A stretch of DNA of 36,856 nucleotides. Source: Faecalibacterium sp. CAG:74 (GTDB lineage: Bacteria > Bacillota > Clostridia > Christensenellales > Aristaeellaceae). The stretch spans positions 32,368 to 69,223 of the forward strand of contig FR899845.1 of assembly GCA_000437595.1 (NCBI GenBank), read 5' to 3'. This document shows positions 7,924-16,512 of the stretch, one piece after another (position 1 is the stretch's first letter; each line of letters begins with the position of its first letter). The translations under genes and the position numbers were made by a program. The notes beneath the pieces are model-generated. The model made no database searches and was not told the origin of the DNA. It was given only the letters and a program-made list of their open reading frames with translations.

Positions 7924-9543
7924 CAGCGTTTCGATGGCTTCCACGCGCACTGCACCGAACTCCGCCCAGCCGCCGTGGTCGTCGCCGCCATTCATCGGCA
8001 TACAGAACAGCGCCAGCCGCGCCCCGACCCATGTGTGGCGTGCGGGTTCAAACGGCTGACCAATCGGGTGAAACTCGCCGCCCTGCGCGTACTCGAACGA
8101 CACGACTGCTGTGCTGCTCGATGTCGGCAGCAGTGTCACGCGAAAAGTCACGGGCGCGTCCTGAATCGGCACGGTTTCCGTTGCTGACTCTGTGTGCTCC
8201 TTGCCCTCGCTCGTCACGAACACCAGCGATACGCCTCTTTCCATCCGCCGAACCGCCGTGTAAGCGTACTGTCCGCCGACGAAGCCAACGCCCGCCTGTT
8301 CGCCCGCCTGCAAATGCGCCGCATCGAGCGTCGTCGTTGCGAAGAACGCCGGACACGCAATTTTCTGCGTCAGCGTCTGTGGACACTGCCAGAGTCGATT
8401 GCCGCCATCGGGCAGTTTCCGCGCATACAGCCGCAGCTTGCCGCCGCCGACCTCGTAGAAATCCGGCTGCCAGTTGCCCATGAACTGCCATTGCAGCCCC
8501 AGTGCGCCGCTGAAATCATCATCCCCGATTTCGCCCGACGGCTCACATTCCGGCGCTTTCGGCTTCCGGTACGTTTCAACCGCAATGCCGCAGTCCGCCG
8601 CGTTCGCAATCGGCGCCGCTTGCGCGCATTCCTCGCCCACCGCGATTGCATCCGGCGGCACAGGCGTTTCATCCGGGATGCCGATGTACGGCCAGCCGTC
8701 CGCCTGCCACGTCATCGGCTGCAAGTGCGTCACGCGCCCGTACAGCCCACGGCTCTGGAAGTGCAAGAACCAATGCTCCCCCTCCGGCGTCTCGACCCAT
8801 GCGCCCTGATGCGGGCCGTTCGTCTCGCTGCTGCCCTGTTTGAGTACGACTTGGGTCTCATACGGGCCGGAAATGCTCCGGCTGCGCAGGCACACCTGCC
8901 ACCCCGTCGCGACGCCGCCCGCGGGCGCAAAGATGTAGTACCAGCCGCCGCGCTTGTGCACCTTCGGCCCTTCAATCGTCGGATGCTTCTTCGTGCCGTC
9001 GTAGAGCAGGTGGTCGTCGCCGAGCGCCGTTCTGCCGTCGGGCGAAAGCGGGAAAATCCCCAGCCAACTCTTGAACCCGATTCGGCTCTTGGCGTACCCG
9101 TGGATGATGTAAGCGCGCCCGTCGTCATCCCAGAAGGGACAGGGGTCAATCAGCCCCTTGCCCGGCTTCACCAGCACGGGGGTGTCCCAATCCCCCAGCG
9201 GATTTTCCGTGCTGACCATGTAGATGCCCTCGTCCGGCATCCCGTAGTAGATATAAAACCGCCCGTTCTGGAAGCGGATGGCGGGTGCCCAGATGCCTTG
9301 CGCGTGCTGCGGCGCGGCATAGCGGGCTTCGGGGATGTTCTTGACGGCGTAATTCACCAGCTTCCAGTTCACCAAATCGCGGCTGGTGAGAATCGGCAGC
9401 CCCGGCACATAGTTGAACGTCGAGGCGGTCAGGTAGTATGTACCATTGACGCAAATTGCGTCCGGATCGGAATAATCGCAGTACAGCACCGGATTGCGGT
9501 ACGTTCCGTCACCGTTGTCGGCGCACCAGAGAATCTCGCTCAT
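7921..9543 (-). CDS. GH43 beta-xylosidase / arabinofuranosidase-like enzyme
   Basis: 540 residues. The five-bladed propeller of family GH43 is recognisable from YRNPVLYCDYSDPDAI (catalytic base D26), LIDPCPFWDDDGRAYI (pKa-modulating D133) and IEGPKVHKRGGWYYIF (general acid E191). Residues from about 330 on form the beta-sandwich domain seen in the longer GH43 members. It has no signal peptide. It probably trims arabinose, xylose or galactose side chains from imported rhamnogalacturonan pieces; the sugar cannot be told from sequence. The start ATG (9543) overlaps the stop of the upstream esterase (ATGA) with GGAGG in front, so the two are coupled. The open frame to 9606 is an artefact. Confidence 0.92.
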   Translation of the reverse strand: MSEILWCADNGDGTYRNPVLYCDYSDPDAICVNGTYYLTASTFNYVPGLPILTSRDLVNWKLVNYAVKNIPEARYAAPQHAQGIWAPAIRFQNGRFYIYYGMPDEGIYMVSTENPLGDWDTPVLVKPGKGLIDPCPFWDDDGRAYIIHGYAKSRIGFKSWLGIFPLSPDGRTALGDDHLLYDGTKKHPTIEGPKVHKRGGWYYIFAPAGGVATGWQVCLRSRSISGPYETQVVLKQGSSETNGPHQGAWVETPEGEHWFLHFQSRGLYGRVTHLQPMTWQADGWPYIGIPDETPVPPDAIAVGEECAQAAPIANAADCGIAVETYRKPKAPECEPSGEIGDDDFSGALGLQWQFMGNWQPDFYEVGGGKLRLYARKLPDGGNRLWQCPQTLTQKIACPAFFATTTLDAAHLQAGEQAGVGFVGGQYAYTAVRRMERGVSLVFVTSEGKEHTESATETVPIQDAPVTFRVTLLPTSSSTAVVSFEYAQGGEFHPIGQPFEPARHTWVGARLALFCMPMNGGDDHGGWAEFGAVRVEAIETL

Positions 9544-10292
9544 GCTTCTACATCCTCCGCAGCGGACGTTGCAATCTGCCCGAACTGCGCCGCTTCCTTC
9601 TCCCATTGATCGTACTCGTCACACAGCAGCGCGGCATACTCCCCGCCCAAATCGTGCAGGCTCTTGGCAATCAGCCCACCGAACGCCAATGCGCCCGCAG
9701 GCTGCAAATGCGTGTTGTCGTGCTGCCCCAGCGGGAAATGCGGGTAAATCCCGGCAGGCAGGTTCATGTAGTACGTCGTTTGTGCGGCTTCACCCTGTTC
9801 ATCCACCAGCTTTTCGGACATGGCGGTCAGGTCAATCAGCGCCACATGCAGCTTCTCCGCCGTGCGGCGCATACTCTCCGCCCAGCGGTCGTGGTGGAAC
9901 TGCGCGCCGGGGGCGTTGCGGTCGTAGCGCGTCAGCGGGGTGATGAACACGGGGGTTGCGCCCTTGTTCCACGCAACGTTGACGAACCGCTCCAGATTCG
10001 CCGGGAAATCCGTCTCCGGATCAGTGTAGCGCGCCGGGTCAGATGCCTTCTCATCGTTATGGCCGAACTGCACGAAGAGGAAATCCCCCGCGTGAATGCG
10101 GTCATAGATGGTCGCCAAGCGCCCTTCGTCGATGAACTGTTTCGTCGAGCGCCCGTTCTCGGCGTAATTCTCAATCTGCACCTGATAGCGCTTGACGTAG
10201 CGGTCGAACACTTGCCCGATGCCCGTCTGCGGGTACGTCGCGATGGAATTCTGCTTGACGGTCGAGTCGCCCGCCCAGAAAATTGTGGTCAT
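9540..10292 (-). CDS. SGNH/GDSL rhamnogalacturonan acetylesterase (CE12-like)
   Basis: 250 residues. The nucleophile block is AGDSTVKQN (S10), the oxyanion asparagine is in FVQFGHNDEK, and the C-terminal DNTHLQPAGAL supplies the Asp-His pair, the layout of the rhamnogalacturonan acetylesterase family. It removes acetyl groups from galacturonic-acid residues. It has no signal peptide, in contrast to many secreted homologues. The start ATG at 10292 has AAGGGTG upstream; the TTG at 10313 is disfavoured. It is translationally coupled to GH43 and separated from the ABC permease genes by element R4. Confidence 0.9.
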   Translation of the reverse strand: MTTIFWAGDSTVKQNSIATYPQTGIGQVFDRYVKRYQVQIENYAENGRSTKQFIDEGRLATIYDRIHAGDFLFVQFGHNDEKASDPARYTDPETDFPANLERFVNVAWNKGATPVFITPLTRYDRNAPGAQFHHDRWAESMRRTAEKLHVALIDLTAMSEKLVDEQGEAAQTTYYMNLPAGIYPHFPLGQHDNTHLQPAGALAFGGLIAKSLHDLGGEYAALLCDEYDQWEKEAAQFGQIATSAAEDVEA

Positions 10293-10366
10293 ATCATTCA
10301 CCCTTTTCAGCAAAAATGGCCGCAGCAGGACAAAACTGCCCCGTGCGGCTAAGAAGTCGTGTGTTA

Positions 10367-10528
10367 TACTATTTCCAAATGAAAATGCGCCAAGATGCTC
10401 TGCGAATTTTTCGCTCTGGCTAACGGGAGTGAAATGCAGCGTAGCAGCGCTACGCTAAATGGAACGACCGGACGCCAGAACGGAAAAGGCGCAAGCAGAT
10501 GGCGCAGGTGAATTGGGAAATAGTATTA
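10367..10528. repeat. Long palindromic element R4 (about 160 bp)
   Basis: Ends TACTATTTCCAAATGAAAATGC and GGTGAATTGGGAAATAGTA. The internal hairpin AGCGTAGC-AGC-GCTACGCT (10438-10456) is identical to that of R3. The right end is followed directly by TTA, the TAA stop of the LplC-like permease gene. It sits between the importer genes and the esterase gene on the same strand. Confidence 0.75.
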
Positions 10529-11410
10529 CTCCTTCACGGCGCCAATGTTGATGCCCTTGACGAAGTATTTCTGGAGGAAGGGGTAGAGAATCATGAACGG
10601 CAGAATCGCCACGATAACCGCCGCGTTGGTGACGGTGTTCTCCGCCGCGCCGCCGTTGGCAGCAGGCAGGTCAGAACCCATGATGATGGAACGCAGCTTC
10701 ATCTGGAAGTTGTACAGGCTCTGGTCGGTGGTGATGTAGAGCTTGTAGTTGGTGTAATCGTTCCAGTAGGAGACGGCGAACATCAGACCGATGGACGCCA
10801 GCGCCGCCTTGGACAGCGGCAGGACAATTTTGTAGAAAATCTGAATCGGCGAGCAGCCGTCCAGCGTCGCGGACTCGAACAGGGACGTCGGGATGCCCTC
10901 GAAGAAGTTGCGCATCAGCACCAAGTTATAGACGTTGATGGCGGGCATCAGGATGACGACCCACAGTGTGTTCGTCAGGTGCAGGTTCTTCATGACGAGG
11001 TAAGTCGGAATCATACCGCCTTGGAAAATCATCGTGAAGAGCATGATGCCGGCGAAGAAGTTGCGGCCGGGCATGTCCCACTGAATCAGCACGTACGCGC
11101 CGACGGTGGAGAGGAACAGACCGAGGAACGTACCCGCGACGGTCGTGACGACGGAAATCATCAGCGGGCGCAGCAGCGTCGGGTTCGAGAATACGGACTG
11201 ATAGCCCGCAAGGCCGAAGTTTTCCGGCCAGAGCTTCATGCCGTAGCCGGTGGTCAGGTCAAGCGAGTCAACCAGCACCTTCCACAGCGGAACGAGGATA
11301 AACAGGCAGAAAAGAAGGAAGAAGAGGCCGTTGACAAACGGGAATACGGAAAAGTTTTTCTTTCCCTTCTTGACAGGGGGAAGTTTTACTTCCTTTGCGG
11401 TTGCTTGCAT
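10526..11410 (-). CDS. ABC sugar transporter permease, LplC/YtcP type
   Basis: 294 residues with six predicted membrane helices. The EAA loop that contacts the ATPase is ESATLDGCSPIQIFYKIVLPL (around residue 190). The QGGMIPTYL segment and the C-terminal FVKGINIGAVKE are typical of the LplC/YtcP permeases, which in Bacillus relatives import rhamnogalacturonan oligosaccharides. The ATG at 11410 has AAGGAGG upstream and follows the LplB-like gene by 18 nt. No ATPase gene is nearby; such importers usually share an unlinked MsmX-type ATPase. Confidence 0.92.
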   Translation of the reverse strand: MQATAKEVKLPPVKKGKKNFSVFPFVNGLFFLLFCLFILVPLWKVLVDSLDLTTGYGMKLWPENFGLAGYQSVFSNPTLLRPLMISVVTTVAGTFLGLFLSTVGAYVLIQWDMPGRNFFAGIMLFTMIFQGGMIPTYLVMKNLHLTNTLWVVILMPAINVYNLVLMRNFFEGIPTSLFESATLDGCSPIQIFYKIVLPLSKAALASIGLMFAVSYWNDYTNYKLYITTDQSLYNFQMKLRSIIMGSDLPAANGGAAENTVTNAAVIVAILPFMILYPFLQKYFVKGINIGAVKE

Positions 11411-11428
11411 GATGGCGTTCCTCCTTCC

Positions 11429-12379
11429 TTACACAATGCCGCGGCCGCGGATTTTCTTGCTGACCTGGTTGCAAATCAGCACCAGCGCCATGCCCACAAG
11501 AGAACGGAACAGACCGATTGCGGTGGTATAACCGAAGTTGACGTTGCCGCCGCTGTTGAAGGTCTGGTAATAGACGTAAGTTTGAAGCACCTGCGAGGTC
11601 TTGTAGACGGCGGCATTCTGCAGCACGAACACGCTCTCGAAGAGGTTCATGATTTTCGCCAGATTCAAGACCAGCACCGTCACAATGGTGTTTGCCAGCG
11701 CGGGAAGGGTAATGTAGCGCATCTTCTTCCAGCGGCCGGCGCCGTCAATCGAGGCGGCTTCGTAGATGCCGGGATCAATGCCGGTCAGGGTCGCCATGAA
11801 GATAATCGTTCCCCAGCCGGTGTCATGCCAAATGTTGATGATGTAGTAGCTGAAACGCCACCAGTCATTGTCACCCAAGAAGTAGATTTCCTTGTCAATC
11901 AGCCCCATTTGGATGAGCACCTGATTGACAAGACCTGCGGACGTGGGCGCGAACAGCATCCCGAAGACGCCGGCGGTAACGACCCACGACATGAAGTGCG
12001 GCAGGTAGATGATGGTCTGCGAGAGCTTCTTCATCTTCGTGGAGACCATTTCGTTGAGCAGCAGCGAAATGATGACCGCCATGAAGGTGTTCAGAAGCAG
12101 CTTGATAATGGAGATTTCCAGCGTGTTGGTGAAGGACGACCAGAACTGCGGACGGCTGAACAGCTTCTGGAAGTTTGCCAACCCGGTGAACTCAAGCGGG
12201 TTCGCGATTTTGCTGGGTTGATACCGGAAGAAGGCAAGCGAAATGCCAAACATCGGCAGGTAATGGAAAACGATGAGTGCCACAAAAACCGGTAGGAACA
12301 TCACATAGAACCATTTGTAGTTCCACAGCCGCGTTTTCAGCGGTGCCTTGCGATGCTTTATCTGCGCTGGCGCTTGCAT
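11429..12379 (-). CDS. ABC sugar transporter permease, LplB/YtcP-partner type
   Basis: 316 residues, six helices. Its EAA loop reads YEAASIDGAGRWKKMRYITLPAL. The N terminus is basic (KHRKAPLKTRLWNYKW) before the first helix, as in LplB proteins. I choose the ATG at 12379 because GGAGGGGG lies 8 nt upstream; the ATG at 12397 has no SD. It forms the importer channel with the next gene. The gene follows the solute-binding protein after a strong hairpin. Confidence 0.92.
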   Translation of the reverse strand: MQAPAQIKHRKAPLKTRLWNYKWFYVMFLPVFVALIVFHYLPMFGISLAFFRYQPSKIANPLEFTGLANFQKLFSRPQFWSSFTNTLEISIIKLLLNTFMAVIISLLLNEMVSTKMKKLSQTIIYLPHFMSWVVTAGVFGMLFAPTSAGLVNQVLIQMGLIDKEIYFLGDNDWWRFSYYIINIWHDTGWGTIIFMATLTGIDPGIYEAASIDGAGRWKKMRYITLPALANTIVTVLVLNLAKIMNLFESVFVLQNAAVYKTSQVLQTYVYYQTFNSGGNVNFGYTTAIGLFRSLVGMALVLICNQVSKKIRGRGIV

Positions 12380-12430
12380 CAGGTAGTCCCCCTCCATGAA
12401 AAAAATGTGCTGATTGTCTTAGCCCGTCTC

Positions 12431-12460
12431 GGGGACGGTCAGCGGATGCCAACCGTCCCC
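12431..12460 (-). terminator. Intercistronic hairpin after the solute-binding protein gene
   Basis: Perfect 9-bp stem GGGGACGGT / ACCGTCCCC with a 12-nt loop and no T-run. Hairpins at this place commonly stabilise the abundant binding-protein mRNA and lower permease expression; that role is inferred. Confidence 0.65.
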
Positions 12461-12477
12461 GGCGGAATGCGTTGTGA

Positions 12478-13983
12478 TTACTTGTTCAGCAGCGCGTTCA
12501 GGCTATCAACGATTTCCTGAGACTGCGCAGCGTAACCTTCGGATTCAAACTGCTCCATCGCCTGCTCATAGGTCAGCTTGCCCATGATGACGTTGGCAAT
12601 CAGTTCGTTCTTCTTCTGGGTCAGTTCCGCGCCGTATTCGCCCATTTCTTCGGTGGTCGGCACGATGGCGGCCAGCTTGGAGTTGGCGTTGAACAGTTCG
12701 GATGCCGCACGGGCTTCTTCCTTGACGGACTTGGGATCCGGGTAGCCTTCCGCGAAGGAAGCGAGACTCAGCATCGGGTCGATGTGGTTCTTGGTGTACA
12801 GGGTGCCAGCCTTTTCGAGGTTTTCGAGGAAGTGGAACGTGCCCTCTTCATAGGTCTTGTCCAGCACGGTTTCCGCCGCACGAGACCAGTGGGTGCCTTC
12901 CGCGCCATACGTCCACAGCATCTGCATATCGCCGCCGTCGAGCATGGTGTCGATGAAATAGGCGAACACGCCTTCCGGATTCTCGCAGGTAGAGGTGATG
13001 CACCAGACCGGCGGGATACGGTCGAAGTACGCGCCGACTTCCGCAATCGGGGGCAGCGCAATCAGTTCAGAGTCATGGCCATTCGCTTCAAGGTTGGTCT
13101 TGAGGTTGGTTGCCCAAGTGCCCGCCCAGTAGGTGAACACGCCGAACTGCTCGTCGTAGAACTTATTGCGGCAATCCTTGGTGGAGTTGGTCAGGGTGGT
13201 GGGGTCAATCCAGCCCTTGTCGTAGCCTTCCTTCAGGCGTGCCAGCGCAGCTTCCATTTCCGGCTGGGTGAAACCATCAACATACACGCCATCCTTGAGG
13301 ATGAAAGACGGGTACGCATCCTGATAGAATTCCGGCAGGTAGTTGGTGTAGGGCGCTTCGTTGCCGATGAAGCCGGCAGCAGAGGTGCCGTAAGTGGTCT
13401 TGCCATCCACGCCCAGCTTAGAGAAGGCGTCGAGCATGGCAGCGTATTCTTCCCAATTGGTAGGCGCCTTGGTGATGCCAGCCTTGTCCATCCACGCCTT
13501 CTTGACGTAGGTGACGCAACCGTTGCCGCGGGCAGGAGAGAAGCCGTAGAGGCGACCGTTAATCTTCAAGCCTTCGATAACGCTGTCGCCGGTGAAGCGG
13601 CCGGAGTTCTTCGTGTTGGAATTCTCCCACGCTTCGGTCATATCCCACAGCGCGCCGTTCGCCGCGAAGTCGGAATAATAGGTAGAAGACATGATGAGCA
13701 CGTCCGGCCACTGGTCGGGGTCAGCCATCGTCTGCTGCATGACGTCGTAGTAAGCGGAGTGGTCAGGCTGGTTGATGACGAGATCGATGCCCGTCAGTTC
13801 TTCCCAGCGCGCTTCAAAAGCGTCGCGGCCATTCGCCTGATTGACCAGCGTGGTGTCAACCATGATGGTAATCTTTTCAGGCTTTGTTACTTCCTTTTCC
13901 TCTGCGGCAGCCGCCGTCATCGGAACGATCGCGCTCGTAGCCAGCAGCGCCAGAGAGGTCGCCATTGCGAGGAGCTTCTTCAT
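12478..13983 (-). CDS. Extracellular sugar-binding protein of the ABC importer
   Basis: 501 residues, a family-1-like solute-binding protein of the LplA/YtcQ size class. The N terminus MKKLLAMATSLALLATSAIV is a signal peptide ending near MTAAAA-EEKEV. There is no lipobox cysteine, which is unusual for a Gram-positive binding protein. Ligand-domain landmarks: ITIMVDTTLVNQ, WPDVLIMSSTYYSDFAANGALWDMTE and GVFTYWAGTWATNL. The start ATG (13983) follows GAAAGGAAGG; the longer frame to 14010 begins upstream of this SD. First gene of the importer operon; its promoter carries a cre-like operator. Oligogalacturonide or rhamnogalacturonan pieces are the likely ligand by context. Confidence 0.92.
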   Translation of the reverse strand: MKKLLAMATSLALLATSAIVPMTAAAAEEKEVTKPEKITIMVDTTLVNQANGRDAFEARWEELTGIDLVINQPDHSAYYDVMQQTMADPDQWPDVLIMSSTYYSDFAANGALWDMTEAWENSNTKNSGRFTGDSVIEGLKINGRLYGFSPARGNGCVTYVKKAWMDKAGITKAPTNWEEYAAMLDAFSKLGVDGKTTYGTSAAGFIGNEAPYTNYLPEFYQDAYPSFILKDGVYVDGFTQPEMEAALARLKEGYDKGWIDPTTLTNSTKDCRNKFYDEQFGVFTYWAGTWATNLKTNLEANGHDSELIALPPIAEVGAYFDRIPPVWCITSTCENPEGVFAYFIDTMLDGGDMQMLWTYGAEGTHWSRAAETVLDKTYEEGTFHFLENLEKAGTLYTKNHIDPMLSLASFAEGYPDPKSVKEEARAASELFNANSKLAAIVPTTEEMGEYGAELTQKKNELIANVIMGKLTYEQAMEQFESEGYAAQSQEIVDSLNALLNK

Positions 13984-14054
13984 CTTGGAACCCTTCCTTT
14001 CTTTTTGCATCGGCTTGCCCCGGCGTTGTCCGCCGTCGCCTTTGCGTTGATTGC

Positions 14055-14083
14055 ATCATAGCATGAAAGCGCTTTCCGCGCAA
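14055..14083 (-). promoter_or_regulatory. Importer-operon promoter with cre/LacI operator in its spacer
   Basis: On the minus strand: -35 TTGCGC (14078-14083), 17-nt spacer, -10 TATGAT (14055-14060). The spacer (14061-14077) is filled by GGAAAGCGCTTTCATGC, whose core GAAAGCGCTTTC is a perfect palindrome and matches cre except at one edge base. A bound repressor would directly exclude RNA polymerase. Confidence 0.75.
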
Positions 14084-14102
14084 GGCACAATTCTTTCCGT
14101 CG

Positions 14103-14143
14103 GGGTACATTTCTGGTGATTCAAGGGGTCAAAAATTGTACCC
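14103..14143. promoter_or_regulatory. Inverted repeat in the divergent importer/AraC region
   Basis: GGGTACA (14103-14109) and TGTACCC (14137-14143) form a perfect 7-bp inverted repeat, 27 nt apart, between the importer promoter and the AraC-family promoter. It is a possible binding site of the AraC-type regulator, or a chance hairpin. Confidence 0.35.
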
Positions 14144-14158
14144 TTCCCCCGCAACCCC

Positions 14159-14186
14159 TTGAAAAATCCGAGTTTTCTGGTATAAT
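14159..14186 (+). promoter_or_regulatory. Sigma-A promoter of the AraC-family gene
   Basis: TTGAAA (14159-14164), 16-nt spacer, TATAAT (14181-14186). The start of transcription would be near 14193, about 63 nt before the coding start. Confidence 0.7.
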
Positions 14187-14255
14187 AACAATGGAAAGTA
14201 TCTTTGCGCTTTCTGTTGAAAATCTGGTTGCCTCCCGAATTTTTGAGAGACGAGG

Positions 14256-16475
14256 GTGAATTTCTTGACCCGAAAGAAACCGTGGCAGACCCTTCGCGCG
14301 CGCCTTGGACGCGCCTCTGGGATTGCCCTTTCCTATACAATGTTCCTGTTTGTCTGCCTGGCGCTGCTTGTTATCATCGGTTTCACCTATGACAGCCGCG
14401 TCCGCGACAGCTACTGGCAGCAGCAGCGTAGCCACCTCACGCGCGTGTCCAGCGGCATGGAAAGCCAGCTGCAATTGATGAGCGACTACTCCCTGCAATT
14501 GCGCACGGACACAACGCTCCTGCGCCTGTCGAACATGCACGACGAGACGGATGCAAACTACGTTCTCGCCGCCTACCGCATGATGCAGAGCCTGACCATC
14601 CGGCAGTACGGGCTGATCAGCCTGCCTGTCATCCGCTCGACATTGTACTTGAAGGAATCCAACCATATTCTGACGTCAAGCGAGTCCGTTCCAGCGGAGT
14701 TGTACTACCGTCACACACGCTCTTTCCGCGCCAGCGAGTACGAAAATTGGCTTGAGACAATGGAAAGTGCGACCGTCAAACCGACGTTTGTTGATTACGG
14801 GCAGTTTTCCGGGCGCAGCGGCGAGTTGGCAGTCTTGATAGATATCAGCGGTGCGCAGCTGCCGTCGATGCCCGTCGTCGTGGCGTTTGAGCTGGACGGC
14901 AGTGCGCTCCGGGAATATCTGCTGCCCGAAAATATCGCGGATGCCGCCGTGTATGTGCTTTCTGCCGATGGTACGCCGCTTTTCAGCGTCGGCAATGCGG
15001 TTGCGCTGTCTCCCCTCACCTTCGATGCGAATCAAACGGCGTTTCAAGGCGATTACCGGATTCTTCGCCGCGTGAGCCCTTCCGGGCGGCAGTATCTGCT
15101 GCTGCTGCCAAACAGTCTGGCCAATCAGGCGACAGGGCAGTTTCTGCGCATCTATCTGCTGATTTTTCTCGTCGCGCTCGTTCTCGGCGCGCTGGTCATC
15201 ATCCAGCTGATTCGCCGCGCCATGAAGCCGATTCGCCAGCTGACGACGCAGCTGGACGAGGCGGAGGATGCGAACGCGCAGCTGCAGCGCGAAATCGATA
15301 CACAGCGCCCGGTCATTAACGCCTCATACCTGCGCAAGCTGTTGTCGGGGCATGTCGCGTCGCAGGATGAGTTCCAATATATGATGGATTCGCTCGGGCT
15401 GACGGGCGACGTCCACCACTATGTGCTCTTCTGCATTGCGAATCGGCAGGATTCTGAGGTTGCCGACCCGAATGCGGAGTACGACACCATCACAGCGGCG
15501 ATGGAGCGGCACTTGTCCGGCGCATATCCGCTGTATTACTACGCGACGTTGTTTGGCAGTTTTGTCGTCCTGGTCACATATGCCAATAGCGACGCAGATT
15601 CCTTCTCAACACTCCAGCAGCATGTGGTTCAGCTGCACGACGAATTGGCGGATGCCGGGTTGTGGTTCTACGCGGGCGTGGGCAGCCGCTGCACGCAGCC
15701 GTCTCGGCTGTGGGAAAGCTACGAGCAGGCGCGCGCCGCCTCCCGTTACACCGCCAAGCACCATATCTTCCTTCCCTACGATTTCATCCGCAAAGACACG
15801 CAGAGCTGGTACTACCCCATCGAGATTTCGGCGAAGCTGCTGCACTTTATCACCACCGGCAACAAGGATCAGACGACGGACATGTTCGCCCTCATCCACC
15901 GCGAGAACGTCGAGGAGCGCAGTCTGCCCCTGCCGCTGCTGAACATGCTGCTTTCTGACCTGAAGAACACGCTGTTCAAGGCGCGCTTTCAGGTGCTTCC
16001 GTCGCAGTCGGAGGAGATGGCGGCGAAATTGAAGAAGCTGGACGAGCGCCTGTACAGCCCGGCGCCGACGTTTGCGCAATTGGAGGATGACGCGCTGTGC
16101 CTGTGCGAGTTTTTCGTCAAGGTGTCGTCGCCATCCACGCCGATTCCCGATGTTGAGCGCTATTTGCAGGAGAATTACACCGACCCCAGCCTGTGCCTGA
16201 GCAAAGTCGGCGACCGCTTCAACATCAGCGACACCTACTTGAGCCATATGTTCAAGGAGAAAACCGGGCAGAATTTCAGCGTCTATCTGGAGCGCCTGCG
16301 CATGAACGAGGCGGCGCGGCGGCTGACCAGCGGCGACTGCAACCTGACCGTCCTCTATGCCGACCTCGGCTACACCAACCCGACCAGCTTCCGCCGCGCG
16401 TTCAAGAAGTATTACGGCATGACGCCGAGCGAAATGCGCGATCAGCCACGGAGGCAGGAAGAAAAATCAGAATAG
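14256..16475 (+). CDS. Membrane-anchored AraC-family regulator (YesS-like)
   Basis: 739 residues. A first membrane helix (about 25-45, LSYTMFLFVCLALLVIIGF), a ~250-residue extracellular sensor domain, and a second helix (about 294-317, RIYLLIFLVALVLGALVII) precede a cytoplasmic part. The C-terminal ~105 residues are an AraC double helix-turn-helix: LSKVGDRFNISDTYLSHMFK and LYADLGYTNPTSFRRAFKKYYGMTPSE. This layout and length match YesS/YtdP of Bacillus, which control rhamnogalacturonan genes. It is divergent from the importer operon and probably activates it on sensing sugar outside. The start is GTG at 14256 (GAGG just upstream); a TTG at 14265 would have better SD spacing. Confidence 0.9.
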   Translation: MNFLTRKKPWQTLRARLGRASGIALSYTMFLFVCLALLVIIGFTYDSRVRDSYWQQQRSHLTRVSSGMESQLQLMSDYSLQLRTDTTLLRLSNMHDETDANYVLAAYRMMQSLTIRQYGLISLPVIRSTLYLKESNHILTSSESVPAELYYRHTRSFRASEYENWLETMESATVKPTFVDYGQFSGRSGELAVLIDISGAQLPSMPVVVAFELDGSALREYLLPENIADAAVYVLSADGTPLFSVGNAVALSPLTFDANQTAFQGDYRILRRVSPSGRQYLLLLPNSLANQATGQFLRIYLLIFLVALVLGALVIIQLIRRAMKPIRQLTTQLDEAEDANAQLQREIDTQRPVINASYLRKLLSGHVASQDEFQYMMDSLGLTGDVHHYVLFCIANRQDSEVADPNAEYDTITAAMERHLSGAYPLYYYATLFGSFVVLVTYANSDADSFSTLQQHVVQLHDELADAGLWFYAGVGSRCTQPSRLWESYEQARAASRYTAKHHIFLPYDFIRKDTQSWYYPIEISAKLLHFITTGNKDQTTDMFALIHRENVEERSLPLPLLNMLLSDLKNTLFKARFQVLPSQSEEMAAKLKKLDERLYSPAPTFAQLEDDALCLCEFFVKVSSPSTPIPDVERYLQENYTDPSLCLSKVGDRFNISDTYLSHMFKEKTGQNFSVYLERLRMNEAARRLTSGDCNLTVLYADLGYTNPTSFRRAFKKYYGMTPSEMRDQPRRQEEKSE

Positions 16476-16481
16476 CAAAAA

Positions 16482-16512
16482 GGAGCATCTTTCGCGGATG
16501 CTCCCTTTTCTT
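16482..16512. terminator. Terminator between convergent AraC and GNAT genes
   Basis: Stem GGAGCATC / GATGCTCC (16482-16489, 16497-16504), followed by CTTTTCTT on the plus strand and preceded by AAAAA, which gives a T-run on the minus strand too. It is likely bidirectional. Confidence 0.8.
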
